Assembly: GCF_035645195.1 (NCBI RefSeq)
Contig: NZ_DASQNA010000006.1
Coordinates: forward strand, 1 to 64,000
Length of the DNA stretch: 64,000 bases
From: Paenibacillus sp.
GTDB taxonomy: Bacteria > Bacillota > Bacilli > Paenibacillales > YIM-B00363
Direction: 5' to 3'
Shown in pieces: positions 33,357 through 41,703 of the stretch. Under the pieces are notes generated by a model. It was given only the letters and a program-made list of their open reading frames with translations. It searched no databases and was not told the origin of the DNA. Numbering within the stretch: the first letter of the stretch is position 1; the number at the start of each line of letters is the position of its first letter. The position numbers and the translations under genes are program-made.

Positions 33357-36300
33357 GTTTCATCCACCTCCCCGCCAAAGCCGTCGCGAACGAGCGGCGC
33401 GAGCTCTCCGTCGCAGTCGTCGCAGCCGTCGCGGACGATCGGCTCGAGCTCCCCGCAGCAGCCGTCGCGAACGAGCGGCGCCAGCAGCGGCGTCGGTTCG
33501 CCGAGGACGCGAAGGATGCCCCACACGCCGAGCTCGATGTCCCACCGGATGAGCCCGGAACGGTACATATAATCTCCCGGTCGTTCCAGCAAGCCGCCGG
33601 CGCCGAAATCGAGGAAGAAATCGTCCGCCGTGCCGATCGAAATTTCGCCGCGGAACGACGTCGTTTCCGAATTCATGTCGTCGACCGAACGGCGCCAGTG
33701 GTGGGCGTGAACGGTGAACGTGTGCGCGCGCGCCCGGTCGGCCGGGAAGACGAACCGAATGACGGTCGGATCGCCGGCGTACGCGAGGAAGACGGGCGTC
33801 GCCGGATCGCCGTGCACTTCGGAGCTGAACACCTTCGACACGTCCGGATTGCGGAGCAAACGGTGCCGGAACCGCTCGGCCCGATAGTTGAAGCCGCGGC
33901 TGCCTTGGTCCTCGAAGTCTTCGAGTTCAGCAGGCTCCTCAGCAATTTCGAACGCCGGCTCCGGATCGAGAATGAGTCGTCCGTTCTTGTCGACGAGCCG
34001 GATGCCGTCGTGCATGGCGAGCACGAATTCCCGATGCTCCCCGACCAGCGGGTTCGAAATAATCGCCTGCGTGCCGGTGCGGATCTCCTCGCGCGTAATC
34101 GGATCGAGATACCGGGAGCCCCGCGGCTCCGCGATGAATACGCCGAACGCGCCGTGATGCCGGTGGTTGCGCAGATCCGCCATATCCCATAGATTGCAAG
34201 CGCCGAAATCCTGATCGACATACCAGAGGTACGTGATCGATTCGCCCGGGCCGATCGTCTGGTCCGGGTTGAAGCCGACCGTTGCGCCATCGGAGCCTTG
34301 CACGTCGTAAACGACCATTTGCGGATGCATCGAAATGCGGTTCGACGGCGGGAACGGCGCCTCGACCGGCACGAACGGATAGCCGTGGACGATGTCGTTG
34401 TGGAACGGCTCGAACAAGCAGTTGTGCAGCGTCACCTCGATCAGCTCGCCGACGTTGCCGCGCAGAACGAGCGGCTCCGGGTTGAGCGCGCCGGACTTGA
34501 TCGCTTCGACGTCCTCCGCCAGCGCGAATACGATGCCGTGCGGGTCGTGATCGCCGGCTTCGTTGTAAATAATCGGCGTCTGCAGAGCGAACACCTCGTA
34601 CCGGCGAAGCGGCGCGTGCCGCGGCGCGGGCGGGCAGCCCGGACCTTCGGTGCGCGGCGGCGCCATGCCTGTCGGCTGCGGCAGCACGTTCCTCCGCGGC
34701 GGCGGCGGCGACGCGCGATCCGGCAGCGGCGGAAGGTGCGGCACCTCGAATTGATACGTTCGGATGAGCCCCCAGTTCCCCAGCCACACATCTTCGATCG
34801 AACCGAAATGGTACAGCATATCGAAATCGCCGTCGCCTTCGATGGCGAACTCGAGCGTATAATGCTCGGAAACGCCGATATGCTGCATCTGGACCAAATC
34901 GGAGTCCAAATCCCGGCGCTCTTGATTCCATCGCTGCCGATGGAGGTTGAAGGCGTGCGATTCCTCGTGCGCGCCGTCGAACAGCCGGATGCGGACCGAA
35001 TCGCCGTTGTACGTCTCGAGGAGCGGCGTAACCGGATCGCCGTGGACGAACGAGCTGAAGACGTAAGCAGGGTCGCAATCCGGCTTCTTCAGCCGGAACT
35101 GCAGCGGCTCGTTCCGATAGTTGACCGCCATCACTCCTGGGTCTTCCATGGAGCTCGGGAACGGCGGCGGGTTGAGCGGACAGCCGTCCTTGTCGAACAG
35201 CAGCGCGAAGTCGTGTACGAACATCGTGATTTCCCGGAAGTCCGGAATGAGCGGGTTCGTAATGACGGCCTGCGTGCCGCTGCGAATCGGTTCGAGCGTC
35301 CGAGGATGAAGATGTCTCGACCCGCGCGCTTCGATGTTAATGCTGGCGAATACCCCGTGCAACTGATGCGAGTTCGCGAACAAATGGTCGTGAAAAAACG
35401 TGCCGCGCAGCTCGATTTCGGAAAACCATCGGTAGGTGATCGTTTGCCCGGGCAGCACCGAAGAATCGTAGTTCCATCCAACGTTGGCGCCGTCCGAGAC
35501 GAGCACGTCGAACTTGACGAAGTGTACGTGCATGCCCGACTCGTACGTCCGCTCCACTAGTTGAAACGCGTTGCCGCCGATCGTCTCCGGCAGTTTGTTC
35601 GTGTAGTGTAGGGTGACGACCTCGCCCGCGTTCGCGAAAATGACGAGCGGCTCGGGCGCCTTGCGCCCGGCGAGCACATCCTCTTCGTCCTCGGCGAGCA
35701 CGTACAAGCGGCCCTGCGGATCGTACCAGCCTTCTTTGTTGTAGACGATCGGCATTTGAATCAGCGAGATGTGGTATACGCGCTCCGGCGCATCGGGCGG
35801 TGCCGGGTTGACGAACACGGCCCCGGGCTTCGCGTTCGGATCGAACTGATTGATTTCGAGCTGCGTCGGCTCGCGGCCGCCTCGGATGCCGAGCGGCGGG
35901 CGCGGCGCTTTGAACCCGACGATTCCTGGGATAAAATTCGGAAACCCGGGACGCTCCGCCGTAGGGAGCGGGGGCAGCGGACGATCCGGCAGCGGCTGCA
36001 ACGGCTCTATGGGCGTGCCGTTCGGATAACACTGGCTGCCGTCCTGCAGCGTGTTGAAGATGCGCTGCAGCCCCCACATGCCTTCCCCGAAATGCGGGTA
36101 CAAGTGGCAGTGAATGATGACGTCGCCGAACGTGCCGTGCAGGCTGCCTGCGCCGTACAGCGGCGAGACGGTGTAGAACGTCTGCGGCCCGATCGACTGC
36201 GAGTCGATGATGTCAGAATCCTGGTCTTCGGGATCGAATTGCCATTGATGGACGTGATAATGAAACACATGCGTCTCCTGCACGCCGCCGTGAATGAGCC

Positions 36301-37117
36301 TCACCTTGACCGGGTCGCCGACATACGCTCTCAGAATCGGCGTCGACGGGTCCCCGAACACCCAAGAGTCGTGGTGGACCTCCTCGCCCTCGCAGTCCGG
36401 GCAGACGACGCCCTCTTGCACGAGGCGCATCCGGTTGCGCATCGGCTCCGCGCGGTAGTTGACGGCGTGCGTCGCTTCCGGCTGCAGCGTATGCGGGCTG
36501 ATCGGCGCGTCGCCGGTAATATCGTCCACTTCCATTTCGTCGTGGAAAAACCAGGCATACTCCCGGTACGAAGGAAGAAACGGATTATGCACGTCCGCGT
36601 ATAACCCGCTGCTGAGCGGCCCGCCCGTCACCGGGTCGGTCCACCACGAGCCGCGCGGCTCGGCGATGAGCGCGCCGAACAAGCCGTGGACGTTGCTCCC
36701 GGCTTCGGACGACAACGGGTTGCCGAGATCCGAGAAGAAATGGGTGCCTTCGAACAAAATGCTCCAGCGGTAGAGCTGCGTCCCCCCGGGCGGGCAGGGG
36801 GGCGCCGTCGAGTTGTCGTTGCAGCCGACCCAAGCGCCGTCGGACGTCTGGACGTCGTACTCGGCCCGCTGGATATGCATCGAGGCAGGGAACGGGAGCT
36901 GGTTTTCGAACAGCACCTCGACGTCGTCGCCGACGTTCGCGCGGATCGTCAGCGGCGCGACGAGATCGACGGGCGTGAACGGATGCTCCGCGACGAGCCG
37001 TCGGACGCGCTCCTCGTTCTCCTTCAGCACATACATCATCCCGTTCGGATCGTGTTCGCCGAACCGGTTCACGACGATGCGAATCGGGATGGCTACGATA
37101 TGAAAGCATCGGCGCAT
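33353..37117 (-). CDS. mnxG: Giant multicopper oxidase, MnxG-like (putative Mn(II) oxidase)
   Basis: 1254 aa, close to MnxG of marine Bacillus (about 1217 aa) and far longer than CotA-type laccases. Three tandem units, i.e. six cupredoxin-like domains (roughly 1-155, 185-355, 445-600, 625-790, 840-1000, 1030-1205). Copper ligands are complete but permuted. HxxHxH (His283, 286, 288) and HCHLYPHFGEGM (His336, Cys337, His338, His342, Met347) lie in domain 2. The two HxH motifs (His530/532, His576/578) lie in domain 3. The C-terminal half lacks a full set. No signal peptide; a Cys-containing repeat tail VRDGCCGELEPIVRDGC ends the protein. ATG with AAAGGAGG 7 nt upstream. Preceded by two small genes as in mnxEFG. 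Oxidation of Mn(II) on spores is inferred. Confidence 0.85.
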   Translation of the reverse strand: MRRCFHIVAIPIRIVVNRFGEHDPNGMMYVLKENEERVRRLVAEHPFTPVDLVAPLTIRANVGDDVEVLFENQLPFPASMHIQRAEYDVQTSDGAWVGCNDNSTAPPCPPGGTQLYRWSILFEGTHFFSDLGNPLSSEAGSNVHGLFGALIAEPRGSWWTDPVTGGPLSSGLYADVHNPFLPSYREYAWFFHDEMEVDDITGDAPISPHTLQPEATHAVNYRAEPMRNRMRLVQEGVVCPDCEGEEVHHDSWVFGDPSTPILRAYVGDPVKVRLIHGGVQETHVFHYHVHQWQFDPEDQDSDIIDSQSIGPQTFYTVSPLYGAGSLHGTFGDVIIHCHLYPHFGEGMWGLQRIFNTLQDGSQCYPNGTPIEPLQPLPDRPLPPLPTAERPGFPNFIPGIVGFKAPRPPLGIRGGREPTQLEINQFDPNAKPGAVFVNPAPPDAPERVYHISLIQMPIVYNKEGWYDPQGRLYVLAEDEEDVLAGRKAPEPLVIFANAGEVVTLHYTNKLPETIGGNAFQLVERTYESGMHVHFVKFDVLVSDGANVGWNYDSSVLPGQTITYRWFSEIELRGTFFHDHLFANSHQLHGVFASINIEARGSRHLHPRTLEPIRSGTQAVITNPLIPDFREITMFVHDFALLFDKDGCPLNPPPFPSSMEDPGVMAVNYRNEPLQFRLKKPDCDPAYVFSSFVHGDPVTPLLETYNGDSVRIRLFDGAHEESHAFNLHRQRWNQERRDLDSDLVQMQHIGVSEHYTLEFAIEGDGDFDMLYHFGSIEDVWLGNWGLIRTYQFEVPHLPPLPDRASPPPPRRNVLPQPTGMAPPRTEGPGCPPAPRHAPLRRYEVFALQTPIIYNEAGDHDPHGIVFALAEDVEAIKSGALNPEPLVLRGNVGELIEVTLHNCLFEPFHNDIVHGYPFVPVEAPFPPSNRISMHPQMVVYDVQGSDGATVGFNPDQTIGPGESITYLWYVDQDFGACNLWDMADLRNHRHHGAFGVFIAEPRGSRYLDPITREEIRTGTQAIISNPLVGEHREFVLAMHDGIRLVDKNGRLILDPEPAFEIAEEPAELEDFEDQGSRGFNYRAERFRHRLLRNPDVSKVFSSEVHGDPATPVFLAYAGDPTVIRFVFPADRARAHTFTVHAHHWRRSVDDMNSETTSFRGEISIGTADDFFLDFGAGGLLERPGDYMYRSGLIRWDIELGVWGILRVLGEPTPLLAPLVRDGCCGELEPIVRDGCDDCDGELAPLVRDGFGGEVDET

Positions 37118-37135
37118 CGCGCGGACCTCCTTTCG

Positions 37136-37450
37136 TTACGTGCGAATGTCCGGGATGCAGTGCTTCCCGTCTTCGATAAAGAACACGTGGACCGTGTCCA
37201 AATGAATGCGGAACAGTTCCCCGTCGAATTCGGCAATGTTGGTGAACTCCGTTTTCAAAAGCATAAAGTCGGCCTCGACGGCGAAAATTTCGCCCACGAA
37301 CAGGAACGGAAAAGATTCTTGCAGCAAAATGACCCGTTTGCCGATGCTTTCTTGAAACACGCGGCTGACGACGGCGTTCCGAACCGCGGTGATGTCGGCG
37401 CTTTCGCCGAGGCCGAGCTGTTTGGCGTATTTTTTGTATTCCTTATGCAT
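37136..37450 (-). CDS. MnxF-like small subunit of the oxidase complex
   Basis: 104 aa. A short helical N-terminus is followed by a beta-rich, small-barrel-like domain (GKRVILLQESFPFLFVGEIF, then ADFMLLKTEF, and IHLDTVHVFFIEDG). It lies 18 bp upstream of the giant oxidase gene with its own AAAGGAGGG site. In Bacillus sp. SG-1 and PL-12 the oxidase MnxG is isolated with two ~11-12 kDa proteins, MnxE and MnxF, encoded directly upstream; size and order match. The assignment rests on synteny and size rather than on a remembered alignment. Confidence 0.7.
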   Translation of the reverse strand: MHKEYKKYAKQLGLGESADITAVRNAVVSRVFQESIGKRVILLQESFPFLFVGEIFAVEADFMLLKTEFTNIAEFDGELFRIHLDTVHVFFIEDGKHCIPDIRT

Positions 37451-37462
37451 GGTCTCCCTCCT

Positions 37463-37756
37463 TTACGTTAACGGAATGCGCCGGTCGCAATCGAACGGGG
37501 TGAAGTGGGAGATGATTTCGATCGGAAAGCTGAGCGGCGTCGGGAAGCGGAAGAACGGGGCGTTCGTCATTTTGATGATGACCGGATGCAGCGTGATGTA
37601 GCCGTTCGTCACTTCCGATACCGTGCCGCAGAAGACGGGACGGAACGTTTGCCCCAAAATATTGAGCTGCTGCGCCGTCGTAACGATCAGCACGCATTGG
37701 CCTTTCATTTCGGCGAACATTTGATTTTCGGGCAGGATGGCCTCTTCGAAGTGCAT
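37463..37756 (-). CDS. MnxE-like small subunit of the oxidase complex
   Basis: 97 aa. Beta-rich, resembling the neighbouring 104-aa protein in layout: MKGQCVLIVTTAQQL, FRPVFCGTVSEVTNGYITLH, then FPIEIISHFTPFDC. First gene of the four-gene operon, 12 bp before the MnxF-like gene, with GAAGGAGGGG before the ATG. A sigma-K-like CATATGATA box lies 38 bp upstream. By analogy with the MnxE3F3G complex it would form the small-subunit ring with the 104-aa partner. Confidence 0.7.
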   Translation of the reverse strand: MHFEEAILPENQMFAEMKGQCVLIVTTAQQLNILGQTFRPVFCGTVSEVTNGYITLHPVIIKMTNAPFFRFPTPLSFPIEIISHFTPFDCDRRIPLT

Positions 37757-37793
37757 GGGAATCCCCTCCTTCGTTTCTGTGCTAGCGCTGGTT

Positions 37794-37802
37794 TATCATA
37801 TG
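37794..37802 (-). promoter_or_regulatory. Sigma-K-like -10 element of the mnx-like operon
   Basis: Minus strand CATATGATA matches CATANNNTA, placing the start of transcription about 30 nt before the first gene. No consensus -35 at ideal spacing was found. Confidence 0.4.
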
Positions 37803-37924
37803 GGGATTTTTGCCTGCGGACTGTACGGACGCCCCCGCCCGGTCCTTTTCCGCTGGCGCCGTTGTGCGGAAGTACATTTGCGGCGTAACGGAACAAGTAT
37901 CCTTGTCTTCGGCGTTCCGGCCGA

Positions 37925-37933
37925 CATAGGGTA
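37925..37933 (+). promoter_or_regulatory. Sigma-K-like -10 element of the His-rich gene
   Basis: CATAGGGTA matches CATANNNTA, 28 bp before the ATG at 37962. Together with 37794-37802 it would make the intergenic region a divergent late-sporulation promoter. Confidence 0.4.
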
Positions 37934-37961
37934 GTACATCACCAGGAAAGGGGGGGTCAGT

Positions 37962-38516
37962 ATGTCCAAATGCGGTTGTCATGGGCATCACGGGCATCAT
38001 GGGCATCATGGTCACCACGGCCGCCACGGCCATCATCATGGGTGTCACAGTCATTTCCATTTCCATGGCCACGGCCACCACGGCCACGGCTGCGGCCACC
38101 ACGGCCACGGCGGCTGCGGCTGCCACGGTCATTTTCCGATCCATTGCTCGCCGTTCGATCTGTGCGTCGATCGGCTGCGCGTGCGGCTGGCGCATCTGGG
38201 CGGTAACCTCGGCTTCGAGTTTCATCGCCATATCGGCTGCAAGGTAGAGATCGAGCATGAGTGCGGCGATGCCGTCGAAACGATTCAAGGGAAAATTTGC
38301 GGCGTCGGCGGCACGTTGGTGCACTTGAGGGTCAAAGACGAGGACGTCAAGGCGCGGTGCAAGAAAAAGGAAGAGCAGCACGTCGTCAGCATTCCGATTC
38401 ATCATATTTGCAAAGTAAGATGGCTGCAGAACAAGTGCAATCCGTGCCACCACGGTTGCAAATGCGGCTGCTGCAAGGACCGTCATCACGACGACGACGA
38501 TCACGAGGATTCGTAA
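37962..38516 (+). CDS. His/Cys/Gly-rich protein with small beta-domain (spore-locus paralogue B)
   Basis: 184 aa. Residues 1-65 are roughly half His, as HGHHGHHGHHGHHGRHGHHH and similar runs, with interspersed Cys. A domain related to the 30389 product follows (GCKVEIEHEC, GKICGVGGTLVHLRV, HHICKVRW), then CNPCHHGCKCGCCKDRHHDD. The ligand density points to copper, manganese or zinc binding. Divergent from the mnxE-like gene, with AAAGGGGGGG before the ATG. Unknown family; possible metal store or coat component for the oxidase. Confidence 0.82.
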   Translation: MSKCGCHGHHGHHGHHGHHGRHGHHHGCHSHFHFHGHGHHGHGCGHHGHGGCGCHGHFPIHCSPFDLCVDRLRVRLAHLGGNLGFEFHRHIGCKVEIEHECGDAVETIQGKICGVGGTLVHLRVKDEDVKARCKKKEEQHVVSIPIHHICKVRWLQNKCNPCHHGCKCGCCKDRHHDDDDHEDS

Positions 38517-38523
38517 CTCTCTT

Positions 38524-38554
38524 GCTCTTCTTCTCCGGAAGGAGAGCTTTTTTT
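38524..38554 (+). terminator. Terminator after the His-rich gene
   Basis: GCTCTTCTTC / GAAGGAGAGC stem, followed by seven T. Confidence 0.85.
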
Positions 38555-38644
38555 TGCGGCTTGGGGTAGGCGTTCGCCTGCGGAGCGGGCGGGAGCCGTG
38601 AATATACTGGAGTGGTTTCGAATCGAAAAGAAAGGACGATGCTC

Positions 38645-39784
38645 ATGGAAGTGCTCGTCGTCATGCCGGAGCAGCTGCCGGTGCCGCCGATTTTGGGCGG
38701 GTCGGTCGAGTCGTGCACGCATAACGTGTTTCGCCGTATGGCGCGCACCGACACCGTCCGGATGATCAGCGTCGCTCATCCGCGTCTGCCGGCCGTCAGC
38801 CGGCTGGAGGGAGGCCGATATACGATTCACCGCATTCCTTACGCCAATCGGAGGAAGGCGTACTTGCGCGCCGCGGTGCGCAAAGCGAAGGCGCTGTCGT
38901 TCGATATTGTGCAAATCGAAAATCGGCCGACGTTCGTCGCCGCGTTCCGGAAGGCGTTCCCCCGGGCGACGATCGTATTGTCGCTGCATTCGCTGACGTT
39001 CATGTCGAAGCTCACGAAGAAAGAAGCGTACCGGGTGCTGCGGCAGACGGACGCCGTCGTGACGGTTGTATCGTTCCTCGCGGATGCGATGCGGAAGAAG
39101 TATCCGAAATACGCGCACAAATTTCATTCCGCCATCCTCGGCGTCGACACGGATCAATTCCGGCCGCGGTCGGACGAATACCGGCAGCGGCTTCGTAGGA
39201 AGTGGAAGGTGGACGGCGGGTTTAACGTGCTGTTCGTCGGACGGATCGTGCCGAAGAAAGGGCTGCACACGCTCGTGCGCGCGGTCGCGGAGGTGAAGCG
39301 CGCCGTTCCGCGGACGCGGCTCATCGCCGTCGGCGCGTCGTGGCCGGGGCGCAGCCGGCAAACCCCTTATATGCGCAAAGTACGGCGCCTGTCGGAGCGG
39401 CTGAAGGTGCCGATCCGGTTCACGGGCTACATCCCGCCGGCGAAGGTACATCAGGCGTATGCGCTGGGGGACGTTTTCGTTTGCCCGACGATGTACAAGG
39501 AAGGGTTCGCCACCGTCAATTCGGAGGCGATGGCGTCCGGGGTGCCCGTCGTCGCTTCCGACCGGGGCGGCATTCGCGAGGTGATCGAGCACGGGCGGAC
39601 GGGGCTGCTCGTGAAGGCGTACCGCCGTCCGAGCGCGTTCGCCGGCTCTATCCTGCGGCTGCGCCGGGAGCCGCAGACGGCGCAGCGCCTCGCGGACGCG
39701 GCGAGACGGACGGCGGTGGAGCGGCTCAGCTGGAACCGCACCGTCGAGACGCTGCGGGCGTATTACGCGAAGTGGCGCGCGTAA
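38645..39784 (+). CDS. GT4 glycosyltransferase, CotSA/YtcC-like spore-coat type
   Basis: 379 aa, close to the length of B. subtilis CotSA. GT-B fold, family GT4: the N-terminal MPEQLPVPPILGGSVESC is typical of CotSA/YtcC proteins; FVGRIVPKKGLHTLVRA and YKEGFATVNSEAMASGVPVV with the nucleotide-sugar E-x7-E motif follow. It would glycosylate coat or exosporium components, possibly the collagen-like protein. The ATG at 38645 is chosen since AAAGGA lies 8 nt upstream; ATG at 38639 is too close to it. Confidence 0.88.
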   Translation: MEVLVVMPEQLPVPPILGGSVESCTHNVFRRMARTDTVRMISVAHPRLPAVSRLEGGRYTIHRIPYANRRKAYLRAAVRKAKALSFDIVQIENRPTFVAAFRKAFPRATIVLSLHSLTFMSKLTKKEAYRVLRQTDAVVTVVSFLADAMRKKYPKYAHKFHSAILGVDTDQFRPRSDEYRQRLRRKWKVDGGFNVLFVGRIVPKKGLHTLVRAVAEVKRAVPRTRLIAVGASWPGRSRQTPYMRKVRRLSERLKVPIRFTGYIPPAKVHQAYALGDVFVCPTMYKEGFATVNSEAMASGVPVVASDRGGIREVIEHGRTGLLVKAYRRPSAFAGSILRLRREPQTAQRLADAARRTAVERLSWNRTVETLRAYYAKWRA

Positions 39785-39790
39785 ACGAAG

Positions 39791-39823
39791 AAGCCGACTC
39801 GAGACGATGTCTCGAGTCGGCTT
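39791..39823. terminator. Bidirectional terminator between the glycosyltransferase gene and nagA
   Basis: Perfect 15-bp stem AAGCCGACTCGAGAC / GTCTCGAGTCGGCTT, GAT loop. Confidence 0.88.
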
Positions 39824-39828
39824 GTGCA

Positions 39829-40974
39829 TTAGGCGATCGGCGCGCCGTCGCGGTATACCGCGGCCAGGTCCAGCTCCGGCGTCAGCAGGACGAGATCCGC
39901 GGCGGCGCCCGGCCGAATCGCGCCGATCTCGCCCTCGAGGCGAAGCTGCCGCGCGGCGTTCGCGCTGGCGAGGCGGCTCGCTTCGGGTACGGTGAGATTG
40001 GCGTGGCGGATGACGAAGCGGAACGCGTCGATCATCGTCAGCGTGCTGCCGGCGAGATTGCCGCCTTCGGTCAGCCGCGCGACGCCGCCCTCGACCGTCA
40101 CGTCGAGGCCGCCGAGCGAAAAGCGGCCGTCTCCGAGGCCGGCGGCCGACATGGCGTCGGTGATCAGCAGCAGGTTGTTGTCGCTCTTCGCGCGGGTGAG
40201 CAGCTTCACGACGGCCGGATGCACGTGCACGCCGTCGGCGATCACTTCCGCCGCGATGCGCTCATCCGCGAGCACCGCGCCCGCCGTGCCCGGCTCCCGG
40301 TGGCGAAGCGGCGTCATCGCGTTGAATGTATGCACGGCTTGGTTGAGGCCGTTGTCGGCGGCGCGAACGATCTGATCGTACGTCGCGTCCGTGTGGCCGG
40401 CGGCGGCGATGATGCCGAGCCGGCGCAGCTCGCGGATGAGCTCGATCGCGCCGTCCGTCTCCGGAGCCAGCGTCAGCTGCTTCACGAGCCCCGGGAAGAC
40501 GGACGTCCAATCGCGCAGCCAGTCCGCGTTCGGCGGGACGATATGGCTCGGGTTTTGCGCGCCGGGCCACTGCGGCGAGATGAACGGGCCCTCGAGATGG
40601 ACGCCGAGCAGACGAGCCCCCCGCGGCGGCGCGTCCGCGATGTATTGCGCCGCGGTCCGCAGCACGCCGTCGATCGCGTCCTTCGACGCCGTCACCGTCG
40701 TCGCGAGCAGCGACGTCGTGCCGTGCCGGCCGTGGAAGGCGGCAATCGCTTCGAACGCCTCCGCCGTCGCGTCCATGAAATCGTGCCCGCCGCCGCCGTG
40801 GACGTGGACGTCGACGAAGCCCGGGACGATCCAGCCTGCGCCGAGGTCGACGTCGGCCGGCGCGGCGCCGGCGCGCTCGACGGCTGCGATGCGGCCGCCT
40901 TCGATGCGGACGACGCCGCCTTCGACGACGCCGTCCGGCGTCACGACGCGGCCGCGAATGCTCATAGCGCTCAT
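39829..40974 (-). CDS. nagA: N-acetylglucosamine-6-phosphate deacetylase
   Basis: 381 aa, amidohydrolase fold. Removes acetate from GlcNAc-6-P. Motifs: PGFVDVHVHGGGGHDFMD, GVHLEGPFISPQWPGAQN (metal-binding Glu), AAGHTDATYDQI, HTFNAMTPLRHREPG and LLLITDAMSAAG (catalytic Asp). The ATG at 40974 overlaps the nagB stop (ATGA) with GGGGAGG upstream. Last gene of the rpiR-nagB-nagA operon. Confidence 0.96.
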   Translation of the reverse strand: MSAMSIRGRVVTPDGVVEGGVVRIEGGRIAAVERAGAAPADVDLGAGWIVPGFVDVHVHGGGGHDFMDATAEAFEAIAAFHGRHGTTSLLATTVTASKDAIDGVLRTAAQYIADAPPRGARLLGVHLEGPFISPQWPGAQNPSHIVPPNADWLRDWTSVFPGLVKQLTLAPETDGAIELIRELRRLGIIAAAGHTDATYDQIVRAADNGLNQAVHTFNAMTPLRHREPGTAGAVLADERIAAEVIADGVHVHPAVVKLLTRAKSDNNLLLITDAMSAAGLGDGRFSLGGLDVTVEGGVARLTEGGNLAGSTLTMIDAFRFVIRHANLTVPEASRLASANAARQLRLEGEIGAIRPGAAADLVLLTPELDLAAVYRDGAPIA

Positions 40975-41699
40975 GCGAAATGCCTCCCCGCCTCGGCGTC
41001 GACCATCACGACGAGATGCGGGTGCGTCTGCAGCAGGCTCGCCGGGCATTCCGTCGTAATTTCGCCCGTCAGCGCGCGGTGGACGATGTCCGCTTTGTCC
41101 GCGCCTTTCACGACGAGCAGAATCGTCTTCGCCTTCAATATCGAAGCGACGCCCATCGTAATCGCGTGCGTCGGCACATGAGCGACGGAGCCGAAGAAGC
41201 GCGCGTTCGCTTCCCGCGTCTGTTCGCTGAGCGCGACGACATGCGTGCCCGGCGCGAGCGACGCGTCCGGCTCGTTGAAGCCGATATGGCCGTTATGGCC
41301 GAGGCCGAGAATTTGCAGGTCGATCTGACCGCTCGCCTCGAGCAGCGCGTCGTATCGGGCGCATTCCGCCTCCGGGTCTTCGGCGATCCCGTTCGGAATA
41401 TGCGTCCGCTCGGGATGGACGTCGATGCGTCCGAACAGATGCTCCTTCATGTAATACGCGTAGCTTTGCGGGTCGGTCGGCGGCAGGCCGACGTACTCGT
41501 CGAGGTTGAAGGTCGTGACCTGCTTGTAGCTGACCATGCCTTTGTCGTAAGCGCGGATCATTTCTTGATAAATGCCGATGGGCGTGCTGCCGGTCGCAAG
41601 ACCGAGCACGGCGTTCGGCTTCGTCTGGACGAGCCCGGTGACGATGCCGGCGGCGGCTTCGTGCAGTTCGTCCTTCGTCGGGAATTTCAGCAGGTTCAT
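40971..41699 (-). CDS. nagB: Glucosamine-6-phosphate deaminase
   Basis: 242 aa. Converts glucosamine-6-P to fructose-6-P and ammonia. Motifs: LGLATGSTPIGIYQEMI, TTFNLDEYVGL (catalytic Asp), and ILGLGHNGHIGFNEP with the active-site His. Length is that of the short Bacillus-type enzyme lacking the allosteric extension. It starts 4 bp after the RpiR-type regulator and overlaps nagA; AAAGGAAGG precedes the ATG. Confidence 0.97.
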   Translation of the reverse strand: MNLLKFPTKDELHEAAAGIVTGLVQTKPNAVLGLATGSTPIGIYQEMIRAYDKGMVSYKQVTTFNLDEYVGLPPTDPQSYAYYMKEHLFGRIDVHPERTHIPNGIAEDPEAECARYDALLEASGQIDLQILGLGHNGHIGFNEPDASLAPGTHVVALSEQTREANARFFGSVAHVPTHAITMGVASILKAKTILLVVKGADKADIVHRALTGEITTECPASLLQTHPHLVVMVDAEAGRHFA

Positions 41700-41703
41700 A
41701 GCG

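Noticed and set aside
27740-39784. Horizontally acquired island
   Set aside because: No integrase, tRNA boundary, direct repeats or clear change in base composition was seen; the region has the same GC-rich codon use as its surroundings.
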